Assembly: GCF_900091565.1 (NCBI RefSeq) | Contig: NZ_FMCV01000008.1 | Span: 62,001-126,000 of the forward strand | DNA from: Micromonospora marina | GTDB lineage: Bacteria > Actinomycetota > Actinomycetes > Mycobacteriales > Micromonosporaceae | Direction: 5' to 3' | Length of the DNA: 64,000 bases | Shown: positions 1-10,874 of the stretch, piece by piece | Layout: each line of letters starts with the position of its first letter | Position numbering within the stretch: the first letter of the stretch is position 1 | Notes under the pieces: model-generated | Told to the model about the DNA's origin: nothing | Database searches by the model: none | What the model saw: the letters and a program-made list of their open reading frames with translations, nothing else | Program-made: the position numbers and the translations under genes

Positions 1-146
1 ACACCCGGCTCAAGGTCGGGGACAGCCTGCTCATCGTCGCCACCGCCGGGGTGCGGGACGAGACCGAGCGGCGGCTGCGGGCGGTGAGCCGCCGGGGCCG
101 GCTGGCGAGGTGGTTCGGGGAGTACGGCGAGGAGCCGGCCCACTGA
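1..146 (+). CDS. C-terminal end of a potassium/proton antiporter (partial)
   Basis: Only the last 47 codons are present; the gene begins before the window. The peptide shows a short beta segment (LKVGDSLLIVA) followed by a basic helix (ERRLRAVSRRGRLARW). This resembles the C-terminal RCK_C/TrkA_C regulatory domain that ends actinobacterial CPA1-type K+/H+ antiporters (CvrA/NhaP2 family). Such proteins exchange monovalent cations for protons across the membrane, and the tail binds nucleotides or ions. No membrane segment lies inside the window, so the call rests on the tail alone. An isolated TrkA-C protein cannot be excluded. Confidence 0.55.
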   Translation, partial: TRLKVGDSLLIVATAGVRDETERRLRAVSRRGRLARWFGEYGEEPAH

Positions 147-164
147 TCTGCTACCGTTCCTTTT

Positions 165-189
165 GCCCCGATTGATGGCAGTCCGGGGC
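165..189 (+). terminator. Weak hairpin after the antiporter gene
   Basis: A 6-bp GC stem (GCCCCG at 165-170, CGGGGC at 184-189) with a 13-nt loop begins 19 nt after the upstream stop codon. There is no U tract. It may be a weak terminator. Confidence 0.3.
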
Positions 190-216
190 GGATACGTGGG
201 ACGACGGTGCGGCACG

Positions 217-245
217 TTGTCGGACGCCTGTACGTTCCGTATCCT
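217..245 (+). promoter_or_regulatory. Candidate sigma-70-type promoter for the TraR/DksA gene
   Basis: TTGTCG (217-222) and TATCCT (240-245) are separated by exactly 17 bp. Transcription would begin near 252, giving a 5' leader of about 120 nt before the ATG at 372. The hexamers were read by eye. Confidence 0.4.
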
Positions 246-371
246 TGCCAACCTCCGGAGTGCACGGCGGGCCCGCTCGTCGTGCACCCTTCCGTACGCG
301 GACGGCGCCGACGACGGCGTCCGCGCCCACGCACCGCTGACCGCCGCGCCTCGCGGCTGAGGGAGCTGACG

Positions 372-791
372 ATGGCGAAGCCGGCCGACACCAGGACCGC
401 CGGTCGCAAACCGGTGGCGAAGGCCACCCGCAGCGCGGCGGAGACCGAGAAGATCCGGGCCGCCCTGGCGGCACGGCGGGACGAGCTCAACGCCGAGTAC
501 GATCAGACGCTGAGCGAGATCACCGAGCTGCAGCGCGACCGGCTGACCGACTCGGCCGGGGACGACCAGGCCGACACCGGCACCAAGACGTTCGAGCGGG
601 AGCAGGAGATCTCTCTCGCCAACAGCATCAAAGAACGGATCACGCAGGTCGAGCGCGCGCTGGAGCGCCTCGACGAGGGCGGCTACGGCTGGTGCGAGCG
701 GTGCGGCAACCCGATCCCGGTGGAGCGGCTCGCCGCGTTCCCGTCGGCCACCCTCTGCGTGACGTGCAAGCAGCTGGAGGAGCGGCGCTGA
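372..791 (+). CDS. TraR/DksA-family C4 zinc-finger protein
   Basis: This 139-residue protein has a long alpha-helical, probably coiled-coil region (about residues 22-100) followed by a C-terminal C4 zinc finger: C108-x2-C111 and C129-x2-C132, inside CERCGNPIP and CVTCK. That is the TraR/DksA architecture, whose members enter the RNA polymerase secondary channel and tune initiation. The acidic pair near the coiled-coil tip (SAGDDQAD) resembles the DksA catalytic-tip acids, but actinobacterial members differ in function and this is inference. The ATG at 372 was chosen over longer in-frame starts because GGGAGCTG lies just upstream and the upstream translation is arginine-rich noise. It lies 66 bp before lspA and may share its transcript. 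Confidence 0.88.
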   Translation: MAKPADTRTAGRKPVAKATRSAAETEKIRAALAARRDELNAEYDQTLSEITELQRDRLTDSAGDDQADTGTKTFEREQEISLANSIKERITQVERALERLDEGGYGWCERCGNPIPVERLAAFPSATLCVTCKQLEERR

Positions 792-857
792 GCACCGCTC
801 CCCGGCGGCCGTACGGCAGACGGTGACCACGCCGTCGCGAGCGTCGATGGGGAGCAG

Positions 858-1460
858 ATGACCGCAGCACCGCCCGCCGGGTCCGACACCACCGAGTCGG
901 GTGCCGGCGCGCCCCGCCGCAAGGCCGTCGGCCTGCTGCTCGGCGTGTCCCTGTTCGCGCTGCTGGCGGATCTCGGCACGAAGCAGCTCGCGCTCGCCGA
1001 GCTGACCGGCCGGGAGCCGGTGTCGGTGCTCGGCGGCGCGGTCTACTTCACCCTCACCCGCAACAGCGGCGCGGCCTGGAGCATCGGCTCCGACCACACC
1101 TGGATCTTCCCGATCATCACGTTCCTGGTGATCGGGTGGATCGCCTGGATGGCGCTGCGGCTGCGCTCGCTGCCGTGGGCGGTGTCGCTGGGCCTGGTCC
1201 TGGGCGGCGCACTCGGCAACCTGCTCGACCGGCTCTTCCGCGCGCCGGGCCACTTCGTCGGCCACGTGGTCGACATGATCAGCCTCTTCGACCCGTACGG
1301 CCAGGTCTGGCCGGTGTTCAACCTGGCCGACAGCGCGCTGGTGTGCGGCGTGGTGCTCGCGGTCTTTCTGGAGCTGACCGGCCGGCAGCGCGACGGCTCC
1401 CGGCTGCGCGACGAGAAGCGCGACGACGCCGCCCCGGCCGAGCAGCGGGAGAGCGCGTGA
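858..1460 (+). CDS. lspA: Lipoprotein signal peptidase (signal peptidase II)
   Basis: LspA is an inner-membrane aspartyl protease that removes signal peptides from prolipoproteins after lipidation by Lgt; an lgt gene is also in this window, at 38.7 kb. The 200-residue protein has four hydrophobic segments (about 24-44, 82-100, 108-124, 160-175). It carries the conserved GNLLDR and the two catalytic aspartates in HVVDM (D139) and FNLADSA (D158). The N-terminal 20 residues and the charged tail of about 28 residues are extensions typical of actinobacterial copies. GGGGAGCAG precedes the ATG. Its TGA overlaps the GTG of the next gene, so the two are translationally coupled. Confidence 0.95.
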   Translation: MTAAPPAGSDTTESGAGAPRRKAVGLLLGVSLFALLADLGTKQLALAELTGREPVSVLGGAVYFTLTRNSGAAWSIGSDHTWIFPIITFLVIGWIAWMALRLRSLPWAVSLGLVLGGALGNLLDRLFRAPGHFVGHVVDMISLFDPYGQVWPVFNLADSALVCGVVLAVFLELTGRQRDGSRLRDEKRDDAAPAEQRESA

Positions 1461-2401
1461 CCTCCGCCTTCGCCGCCGGCGGCGACACCCGTTCCCTGCC
1501 CGTGCCGGACGGCCTCGACGGGATGCGCCTGGACCAGGCCGTGTCCCGCCTGTTCGGGCTCTCCCGCACGGCCGCCGCCGGCCTGATCGACGGCGGGGAC
1601 GCGCTCGTCGACGGTGTGGCCCGGGCCAACTCGCACAAGGTCCGGGCGGGCTCGTGGCTGGAGGTCACACTGCCCGCGCCGGCCGCGCCGCCCACCGTGG
1701 TGCCGCAGGCCGTGCCCGGCCTGACAGTCGTGTACGCCGACGACGACATCGTGGTGGTGGACAAGCCGGTCGGGGTGGCGGCGCACCCGAGCCCGGGCTG
1801 GACCGGCCCCACAGTGATCGGCGGGCTGGCCGGCATCGGTCACCGGATCTCCACCAGCGGCGCCGCGGAGCGGCAGGGCGTGGTGCACCGGCTCGACGTC
1901 GGCACCACCGGCATCATGGTGGTGGCCAAGAGCGAGCGCGCGTACACCGCGCTGAAGCGGGCGTTCAAGTTCCGCGAGGTGGAGAAGCGCTACCACGCCG
2001 TGGTGCAGGGCCACCCGGACCCGCTGCGCGGCACCGTCGACGCGCCGATCGACAGGCACCCGCACCACGACTACCGCTGGGCCGTGGTGTCCGGCGGCAA
2101 GCCGAGCATCACCCACTACGACACGATCGAGGCGTTCCCCGCTGCCAGCCTGCTCGACGTGCGGCTGGAGACCGGGCGTACGCACCAGATCCGGGTGCAC
2201 CTCTCCACGCTGCGGCACCCCTGCGTGGGCGACCTGACCTACGGCGCGGACCCGACGCTGTCGGCCCGGCTGGGGCTGTCCCGGCAGTGGCTGCACGCCC
2301 GCTCGCTGAGCTTCGCGCACCCGGGCAGCGGCGACGAGGTGACGTTCGTCAGCGAGTACCCGGACGACCTGGCCCGGGCGCTGGAGATCCTGCGCGACTG
2401 A
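1457..2401 (+). CDS. RluA/RluD-family 23S rRNA pseudouridine synthase
   Basis: This 314-residue protein has an N-terminal S4 RNA-binding domain (about 12-75) and a pseudouridine synthase domain (about 88-300). The catalytic aspartate is D147 in the signature HRLDVGTTG, and [11 protein letters not shown] provides the second conserved motif. Enzymes of this family isomerise specific uridines in 23S rRNA; the lspA-rluD pairing is conserved in many bacteria and favours an RluD-like enzyme. Target positions cannot be read from the sequence. The start is GTG 1457, overlapping the lspA stop as GTGA; upstream in-frame codons lie inside lspA and look non-coding. Confidence 0.92.
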   Translation: MTSAFAAGGDTRSLPVPDGLDGMRLDQAVSRLFGLSRTAAAGLIDGGDALVDGVARANSHKVRAGSWLEVTLPAPAAPPTVVPQAVPGLTVVYADDDIVVVDKPVGVAAHPSPGWTGPTVIGGLAGIGHRISTSGAAERQGVVHRLDVGTTGIMVVAKSERAYTALKRAFKFREVEKRYHAVVQGHPDPLRGTVDAPIDRHPHHDYRWAVVSGGKPSITHYDTIEAFPAASLLDVRLETGRTHQIRVHLSTLRHPCVGDLTYGADPTLSARLGLSRQWLHARSLSFAHPGSGDEVTFVSEYPDDLARALEILRD

Positions 2402-2402
2402 C

Positions 2403-3251
2403 GTGAGCGACGATCCCGTGCCGCCGCGCCGGTCCCGGTCCGCCGCGCTGACCTGGCTCGCGCTGGTGTGCGCGCTCGTGGTGCTGGTGGTGGCGGTGGC
2501 GCAGCGGCGGGACCGCCCGGTGAGCGACCGCACGGTCGGCGAGGTGACCCGGGTCGGCGTGACCGGCGGCGCGAGCATCCCGGCGTACCTGCGCACCGCC
2601 GGGGAGGAACTGGCCCGCCTCGACGCGCCCGACGGCTACGCGCTGGTGTCGTTCGACGGCTACCTGACCCCGGCCCGGGCGGCCGCCGCGCTGGACGGCA
2701 CGCGGGTCTCGGCGGTGGTGGCGCGGGTGCCGCTGCCCGGCCGGCAGACCGAGATCGTCCGGATCGCGGCGCTGCGCCTGCCGCAGGACGCGGTGGCCGG
2801 GATGGCCGGCGTCGCGACCCGCAAGGACCGGGAGACCGCCGACTACCGGTCCCGGGCCGCCGCGGCCACCGCCGACCCGGAGCTGCGCCGGGTGTACGAC
2901 AGCGGCGCCGAGGTCGCCGCCCGCGAGGCGGAGGCGTACCGGGCGGGCTGCGCCTGCGTCTACGCCGCGGTCGTCAGTGCCGTGCCGGACGCCCTGCGCG
3001 CGCTCGCCGGTCGCCGGAACGTGCGCGTGGTGGACCCGGCGCCGGAGGTGACCCGTCTGGACCGGACCGTGTTCACCCCGCCGCTGCCCGAACAGCGTGA
3101 CGTGGTCCGGCCGCCGGCCGACACCGGACCGGCCGAAGCAGGCGGAATGGGCGATTCGTCGGAAGCCGCACGGACGGTGAGCGGACCTTCACCCACCGCC
3201 CCCGCGACCGGCGGCGGCTCCGGGGTGCCCAATCCCGCTCCCACCTCCTGA
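2403..3251 (+). CDS. Membrane-anchored protein of unknown function
   Basis: No family is recognised. The 282-residue product has a short basic N-terminus, one strong hydrophobic helix (about residues 15-33) and a mostly hydrophilic remainder, so it is probably anchored with the bulk outside. Residues 40-220 look folded and mildly repetitive in alanine, with two cysteines close together (GCACVYA) that could be redox or metal related. The last 45 residues are Pro/Ser/Thr/Gly-rich and probably disordered. It starts with GTG one base after the rluD stop and is likely co-transcribed with lspA-rluD. An extracytoplasmic role near lipoprotein processing is only inference. Confidence 0.7.
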   Translation: MSDDPVPPRRSRSAALTWLALVCALVVLVVAVAQRRDRPVSDRTVGEVTRVGVTGGASIPAYLRTAGEELARLDAPDGYALVSFDGYLTPARAAAALDGTRVSAVVARVPLPGRQTEIVRIAALRLPQDAVAGMAGVATRKDRETADYRSRAAAATADPELRRVYDSGAEVAAREAEAYRAGCACVYAAVVSAVPDALRALAGRRNVRVVDPAPEVTRLDRTVFTPPLPEQRDVVRPPADTGPAEAGGMGDSSEAARTVSGPSPTAPATGGGSGVPNPAPTS

Positions 3252-3368
3252 GACATCGGGGCGGGCGGCGACCGGGCCGATCCCATGGTGCGGCGGACCA
3301 CCGGGCGATGTGCGGCGCGGGGAGTGGTCCGAATAGGGTTTCGTTCGTAGCCTGTCAGGCGGAGATCG

Positions 3369-4922
3369 ATGGGCTGGGGGAGGGGCGAATCCTTGGACGG
3401 CAGCGAGACCGGCTGGGGTCGGCAGGGCGAGCCGGCACCGCGGTGGCGGGCGCTGCTCGACCGGGCCCGGCTCGGCGGTCGCGGCACGGAGCACGCCGAC
3501 GCCGACCGGCACGTCGAGGAGCAACCGGCGCCGCCGCCCGACCCGCTGCCCCGTCGTGGCGCGGGCACCGGATGGACCGGCCGCGCCACCGCCGTCGGCC
3601 GCGCCCCGGACGGCTCGTACGGCGCCGAGCCCGGTTACCGGGCCGAGGCCACGTTCCGGGTCGATCCGGCCTTCCGTGCCGATCCCCGGCACGACGGCGA
3701 GCCGGCCTACCGGGCCGAACCGGCGTACCGCAGCGATCCGGAGCCGTCCCGGCGTGGCGGGCAGCCCTACCCGCCCGACCCGTCCTGGCGCGCCGACCCG
3801 TCGTTCGCGCCCGACCAGCCCTTCACCGCCGAGCCACGCCCGGAGCCGTCCTGGCGGCCCGAGCCGGCCCGTCCGGAGCCGCGCGGCCGGGCCGAGCCGC
3901 CGGCCGAGTCCCGGTACTCCGTTCTCGACGGCGGTTACCGGCCCGCGCCGCCCCCGCCGGAGTCCCGCTACGCGCTGCTGGACCGGGGCCGCTACCGGCC
4001 GGAGACGCCGCCCGCCCCGGAGCCGGTGGTGCCCGCGCCCCGCCGCCCGCTGGAGGGCCGGTCCGGCCGGGCCGACGCGGCCCAGGTGCAGTGGCGCGCC
4101 CCGGAGCCGGACCCGGAGCTGGAACGGGCGACGGGCGTGCTCCGCCGCGAGCTGGGCACCCCCCGGGTGCTCGCCTTCGCCAACCCCAAGGGCGGCGTGC
4201 ACAAGACCACCGCGACGGTGCTCGCCGCCGCGACGGTGGGCAGCGTACGCGGGCGCGGCGTGCTCGCCTGGGACGACAACGAGCTGCGCGGCACGCTCGG
4301 TCTGCGGGCCGGCAGCGCCCGGCACGCCCGGACCATCCGGCACCTGATCCACGACCTGGCACATATCGAGATCCTCGAGGGCGACACACTGCTGTCGCAC
4401 CTCGACGACTACCTGCGGCACGCCTCCGACGGCTCGTACGACGTGCTGGCCGGCGAGGAGAGCCCGCGCTTCGCCCAGCGGCTCGACCAGTTCACCGTCA
4501 AGCGGGTGCTGGAGCTGCTGCGCCGCACCCACGAGGTGGTCTGCGTGGACACCGGCAACAACGTGGAGAGCCCCAACTGGCGCACCGTCATGCAGGCCGC
4601 CGACCAGCTCGTGGTGACCACCGTGCCGCGCGAGGACGCGGCGTTCAGCGCGGACTGGATGCTCGACCTGCTGCACGAGGTCGGCATGGGCGAGCTGGCC
4701 GACAACGCGGTCACGCTGATCTCCTGCCCCACCCCGGGGCGTACGTCGTTGCAGGACGACCTGGAACGGCACTTCGCCACCCGGACCCGGGCGGTCGCCG
4801 TGGTGCCCTACGACCCGGCGCTGGAGACCGGCTCCTCGATCGAGTACCACCAGCTCCAGGCCGAGACCCGCGACGCCTGGCTCAAGGCGGCAGCGGTGAT
4901 GCTGGAACCGTTCGCGCGCTGA
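3369..4922 (+). CDS. MinD/ParA-like ATPase with a long repetitive Pro/Arg-rich N-terminus
   Basis: The 517-residue protein divides into a low-complexity N-terminus (about 1-235) and a deviant Walker ATPase domain (about 255-510). The N-terminus repeats short units such as YRAEP, SWRADPS and EPSWRPEP. The P-loop is PKGGVHKTT (273-281), keeping both KGG and KTT but with His278 where ParA/MinD usually have Gly. A Walker B-like CVDTGNN follows. The layout resembles mycobacterial EspI and other actinobacterial Pro/Ala-rich MinD-like proteins, which link to secretion or cell-pole processes. No ESX genes are visible here, so the job is unknown. GGAG lies 5 nt before the ATG; a TTG at 3393 preceded by GAGGGG is an alternative start. 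Confidence 0.8.
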   Translation: MGWGRGESLDGSETGWGRQGEPAPRWRALLDRARLGGRGTEHADADRHVEEQPAPPPDPLPRRGAGTGWTGRATAVGRAPDGSYGAEPGYRAEATFRVDPAFRADPRHDGEPAYRAEPAYRSDPEPSRRGGQPYPPDPSWRADPSFAPDQPFTAEPRPEPSWRPEPARPEPRGRAEPPAESRYSVLDGGYRPAPPPPESRYALLDRGRYRPETPPAPEPVVPAPRRPLEGRSGRADAAQVQWRAPEPDPELERATGVLRRELGTPRVLAFANPKGGVHKTTATVLAAATVGSVRGRGVLAWDDNELRGTLGLRAGSARHARTIRHLIHDLAHIEILEGDTLLSHLDDYLRHASDGSYDVLAGEESPRFAQRLDQFTVKRVLELLRRTHEVVCVDTGNNVESPNWRTVMQAADQLVVTTVPREDAAFSADWMLDLLHEVGMGELADNAVTLISCPTPGRTSLQDDLERHFATRTRAVAVVPYDPALETGSSIEYHQLQAETRDAWLKAAAVMLEPFAR

Positions 4923-4970
4923 CCGGCGACCACCCCCCGGCGCCGTGCCCGGGCCTGAGAGGATCAACGG

Positions 4971-5816
4971 GTGAGTCCGGACACCCCTGAGCCCGAGCGG
5001 GCGCGCGAGCGCACCGACGGCACCGACGCACGGCCCGGTGAGGCGCTACGGCCGGGCGATGCTCCGCGCCCCGGCGGCCCGCCGCCCGAGCGCGAGCAGC
5101 CGCCCGGCTGGCCCGGTGGCCTGCCGGTGCCCGCCGGCACGCCGGTCACCGCACCCGGCGCGGACCCTCTCGCCGGGCATCCCGGCGTGGTGGCGGAGCT
5201 GCCCGGCGCCACCCGGTCCGGTCGCCCGCTGCTCACCGCGCTCGGCGTGGTCGCGCTGCTCACCGCGCTCGGCGTCCCGCTGGGGCTGCTGTGGGCGTGG
5301 GCGGCGCCCGCCACCCCGGTGCGGCAGACCCCGGCCGGCGCGGTCTACGTGACCACCCAGCCGGAGCAGCCGATCGCCGCGGACGGCTGGTTCAGCCTCC
5401 TGACGCTCGGCTTCGGCGTGCTCGCCGCGGTCGCTCTGTGGGTGCTGCTGCGCCGCCGGCGCGGCCCGGCCGGCCTGCTCGCGGTGACGCTCGGCGGTCT
5501 CGGCGCGGCGGTGGCGGCCTGGCAGGTCGGCCGCCGGATCGGGCTGTCGGCGTTCCAGCGGCTGGTGGAGACCGCGCCGCCGGGCACCGCGTTCACCAAG
5601 CCCGTCGACCTGCGCGCCGGTGGCGTCGACTGGTACGGCCCGCTGCCGTTGCCGCACGGGAACCTGTTGCTCGCCGCGTTCGGCGCGGCAGTCACGTACA
5701 CGCTGCTGGCGGGCTGGTCGCGGTGGCCGTCGCTGCGGCCAGAGCCGGAGTCCGGCGCGGCCTGGCCGCCCCCGCCCGGGTTCAGTTCGGCGCCGGGGGA
5801 CCAGCCAGCTCGCTGA
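4971..5816 (+). CDS. DUF2567-like integral membrane protein
   Basis: This 281-residue protein has a Pro/Arg-rich cytoplasmic N-terminus (1-80) and four predicted membrane helices (about 86-108, 138-158, 163-183, 225-245). Between helices 1 and 2 is a soluble loop (PVRQTPAGAVYVTTQPEQ) and between 3 and 4 a second loop. The pattern, with LPHGNLLLAAFGAAVTYTLLA near the end, resembles actinobacterial DUF2567 proteins, which have no established function. The start is GTG 4971. Its last 35 bp overlap the 3' end of the convergent LON-domain gene. Confidence 0.72.
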   Translation: MSPDTPEPERARERTDGTDARPGEALRPGDAPRPGGPPPEREQPPGWPGGLPVPAGTPVTAPGADPLAGHPGVVAELPGATRSGRPLLTALGVVALLTALGVPLGLLWAWAAPATPVRQTPAGAVYVTTQPEQPIAADGWFSLLTLGFGVLAAVALWVLLRRRRGPAGLLAVTLGGLGAAVAAWQVGRRIGLSAFQRLVETAPPGTAFTKPVDLRAGGVDWYGPLPLPHGNLLLAAFGAAVTYTLLAGWSRWPSLRPEPESGAAWPPPPGFSSAPGDQPAR

Positions 5817-6486
5817 GCGGCACCGGCACCGCGCGTACCTGCCGCAGCAACGCCGTCTCCCGGTTGAGCAGGCGCAGCTCGGCGCGCAGCCGGCCGGCCG
5901 TGTCGTCGACGGCGAGCAGCCGCTGCCGGTCGCCGACGGTCAGCGCGGCGGTCGCGGCGACCAGGTGCGACAGGACCGTGGGATCCTCCGGCAACTGCTC
6001 GGTGATTTCCTGCTGGTCCGGCCGGATCAGACCGAGATATTGCCGGAACAGCGAGATCACCCGGGCCGCCAGCAGGTCGGCGACCTCGTCCGGGCCGTCC
6101 GGTTCCGGCAGCCACTCCACCTCGGCGGTCAGGTAGGGCTCGGCGGAGTCGTCGACCTCGGCGACCCGGAAGCGCCGCCGCCCCACCGTGACGATGTCGA
6201 AGCCCCCGTCGGCCAGCTCGGTGACCTGCCGCAGCTCGGCGGTGCAGCCGACCTCGTGCAGCGTGACCTCGCCGCCGGCCGGCCCGGAACGCCCCGGCGG
6301 CCCGGCCGGCGCGACCTCCCAGCCGGCCTGGATCGCCACCACGCCGAACTCGCGCGGCGCGCCCTCGGGCAGCCCCACGAGGTGGCGCACCAGCGCCTTG
6401 TAGCGCTCCTCGAAGATGTGCAGCGGAAGGACCAGCCCGGGGAAGAGAACGGTCCCGAGCGGGAACACCGGCAGCCGTGCGCTCAC
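5782..6486 (-). CDS. LON peptidase substrate-binding-domain protein
   Basis: This 234-residue protein consists of a stand-alone LON N-terminal (PUA-like) domain, without the ATPase or protease parts of Lon. It begins with RLPVFPLGTVLFPGLVLPLH, the usual LAN-domain start, followed by IFEERYKALV and the Glu/Val-rich beta strands. Such proteins are widespread in actinobacteria and may recognise damaged or unfolded proteins; no enzymatic activity is expected. The start is GTG 6486. On the minus strand TACGCT ends 7 nt before it, so the mRNA is probably leaderless. The 3' end overlaps the convergent membrane gene by 35 bp. Confidence 0.88.
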   Translation of the reverse strand: MSARLPVFPLGTVLFPGLVLPLHIFEERYKALVRHLVGLPEGAPREFGVVAIQAGWEVAPAGPPGRSGPAGGEVTLHEVGCTAELRQVTELADGGFDIVTVGRRRFRVAEVDDSAEPYLTAEVEWLPEPDGPDEVADLLAARVISLFRQYLGLIRPDQQEITEQLPEDPTVLSHLVAATAALTVGDRQRLLAVDDTAGRLRAELRLLNRETALLRQVRAVPVPLSELAGPPAPN

Positions 6487-6493
6487 GTGATCG

Positions 6494-6499
6494 AGCGTA
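6494..6499 (-). promoter_or_regulatory. -10 box (leaderless) of the LON-domain gene
   Basis: On the minus strand TACGCT lies 7 nt before the GTG start, which places the transcript start at the start codon. Confidence 0.45.
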
Positions 6500-6581
6500 T
6501 CGCCAACCCGCCCGCCCGTGCGTGTCCCGGCTCACCGTCCCGGCGACCGGACGGGCCCGGCCGGTGACACCGGCGGCGGCC

Positions 6582-6587
6582 TAGACT
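6582..6587 (+). promoter_or_regulatory. -10 box (leaderless) of the his operon
   Basis: TAGACT ends 7 nt before the hisD GTG at 6595. There is no convincing Shine-Dalgarno sequence in between, so the his mRNA probably begins at the start codon. No leader peptide or attenuator is seen upstream. Confidence 0.5.
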
Positions 6588-6594
6588 CGCAGGC

Positions 6595-9597
<3,003 letters not shown>

Positions 9598-9598
<1 letters not shown>

Positions 9599-9718
9599 TG
9601 AGCGCGAGGAACGCAGCGAAGCGGAGTCCCGCAGTCGCGAATGGAAGCTGGCTCTGATGAGCGCGAGGAACGCAGCGAAGCGGAGTCCCGCAGTCGCGAA
9701 TGAAAGCTGGCTCTGATG
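9598..9718 (+). repeat. MIRU-like 59-bp tandem repeat: two coupled micro-ORFs between hisB and the next gene
   Basis: Two nearly identical 59-bp units start at 9598 and 9657, with the beginning of a third motif (ATGA) at 9716. Each unit is a 19-codon reading frame (core MSARNAAKRSPAVAN, then GSWL or ESWL) beginning with ATG and ending in TGA. The junction TGATG overlaps one base with the previous stop and with the next start. The units differ by a single base, plus the position of the resulting Gly or Glu codon. A related array lies at 24748-24959. The arrangement keeps stop/start overlap intact across the insertion, as in mycobacterial MIRU elements. Whether the peptides are made is unknown. 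Confidence 0.85.
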
Positions 9719-9883
9719 AAGGTGCTGCCCACACTTCTGTTGATCCTGGCCGGTCTGCTGGTCGGCGGGACGTGGTCGCTGCTCAAGCAGGGCGCCCCCC
9801 GCGCCGCTGTGGTGATCATCGGCCTGCTGGCGGTGCTGGCCACCGTCGCCGGGGTGCTCTGGCTGCTGCCGGGAGAGAGCTGA
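9716..9883 (+). CDS. Small two-helix membrane protein inside the his operon
   Basis: This 55-residue protein (too short for many gene finders) starts with ATG 9716 overlapping the stop of the last repeat micro-ORF. It ends in TGA 9881-9883, overlapping the hisH ATG at 9883. It has two hydrophobic helices (about 3-21 and 30-52) joined by a short loop (SLLKQGAPRA). Overlaps on both sides mean it is probably translated. Its function is unknown; a membrane-associated accessory or stability factor of the his operon is a guess. Before the repeats arrived, this start presumably overlapped the hisB stop directly. Confidence 0.72.
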   Translation: MKVLPTLLLILAGLLVGGTWSLLKQGAPRAAVVIIGLLAVLATVAGVLWLLPGES

Positions 9884-10503
9884 TGGCACGGGTGGTGGTG
9901 CTCGACTACGGCTCGGGCAACCTGCGCTCGGCCGAGCGCGCGGTGGCGCGGGCCGGTGCCGACGTGACTGTCACCGACGACCTGGCCGCCGCCGCGTCGG
10001 CCGACGGCCTGGTGGTGCCGGGCGTGGGCGCGTTCGCCGCCTGCATGGCCGGGGTCGAGGCGCTGGGCGCCGGGCCGGTCATCGCCGACCGGGTCGCCGC
10101 CGGCCGCCCGGTGCTGGGCATCTGCGTCGGCATGCAGATCCTCTTCGGGCACGGCGAGGAGCACGGCGTGGTCACCAAGGGGCTCGGGCTGCTGCCCGGC
10201 GGCGTGACCCGGCTGCCCGCGCGGCGGCTGCCGCACATGGGCTGGAACACCGTGCGGCCGCCGGCCGGCTCGACGCTGTTCGCCGACCTGCCCGAGGGCA
10301 CCCGGTTCTACTTCGTCCACTCCTATGCGGTGACCGACCCGGCGGCGCTGGCCGGGGCGGGTGCCACGGTGACCACAGCGCACCACGGCGCGGACTTCGT
10401 CGCCGCGGTGGAGCGGGGGCCACTGTCGGCCGCGCAGTTCCACCCGGAGAAGTCCGCCGACGCCGGTGCCGCGCTGCTGCGCAACTGGCTCGGCACGCTG
10501 TGA
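9883..10503 (+). CDS. hisH: Imidazole glycerol phosphate synthase, glutaminase subunit
   Basis: This class I glutamine amidotransferase of 206 residues supplies ammonia to HisF for ring closure to imidazole glycerol-phosphate and AICAR. The nucleophile is C81 in GICVGMQILFG; the His/Glu of the triad are in AAQFHPEKS near residue 187. The oxyanion strand is PGVGAF. It starts with ATG 9883 overlapping the preceding stop. Its partner hisF is about 4 kb downstream behind its own promoter, so the two subunits are not on one simple transcript. Confidence 0.96.
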   Translation: MARVVVLDYGSGNLRSAERAVARAGADVTVTDDLAAAASADGLVVPGVGAFAACMAGVEALGAGPVIADRVAAGRPVLGICVGMQILFGHGEEHGVVTKGLGLLPGGVTRLPARRLPHMGWNTVRPPAGSTLFADLPEGTRFYFVHSYAVTDPAALAGAGATVTTAHHGADFVAAVERGPLSAAQFHPEKSADAGAALLRNWLGTL

Positions 10504-10534
10504 GCGGGCCGCTGGCGGGCACGCGGGCGTCCGC

Positions 10535-10855
10535 GTGAGCAAGGAGCGGGCCCGCCGCCGCGCGGAGCGCGAGGCCGAGCAGGAACGGGCGCGCGCCGCC
10601 CGCGCCCGCCGGGTGGCGCGCCGGGAACGACGTCGTTGGCTGGTACGCCGGCTCACGCCGTCGCCGCGGCGCGGCCGTACCGGCCGGTTGCGCCGGCACA
10701 CCCGCCGCGAGCGGGCGACGATCCTGGTGCTCACCGCCGTGGCGGTGGTCGCCATCTGGAGTCTGGTGGACGACCTCGCGCTGCGGCTGGTGCTGGTCGT
10801 GTTGTTGTTGCTGGTCCTGCCCGCGATCGTGGTGATCGCGCTGGACCGTCGTTGA
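10535..10855 (+). CDS. Small basic membrane protein in the his operon
   Basis: This 106-residue protein of unknown function has an N-terminal half that is almost entirely Arg/Ala/Glu (about 1-60), probably a positively charged helical region that could touch nucleic acid or membrane. The second half has two hydrophobic helices (about 62-80 and 84-102) ending in a basic tail. The GTG start at 10535 lies 31 nt after hisH with little spacing before priA, so it is probably co-transcribed. I do not recognise a named family. Confidence 0.6.
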   Translation: MSKERARRRAEREAEQERARAARARRVARRERRRWLVRRLTPSPRRGRTGRLRRHTRRERATILVLTAVAVVAIWSLVDDLALRLVLVVLLLLVLPAIVVIALDRR

Positions 10856-10874
10856 GGATCCGAGGAGAGAAGCG

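Noticed and set aside
163..360. Small ORF before the TraR/DksA gene
   Set aside because: It has no ribosome site, an Arg/Ala-rich peptide, and overlaps the candidate promoter.
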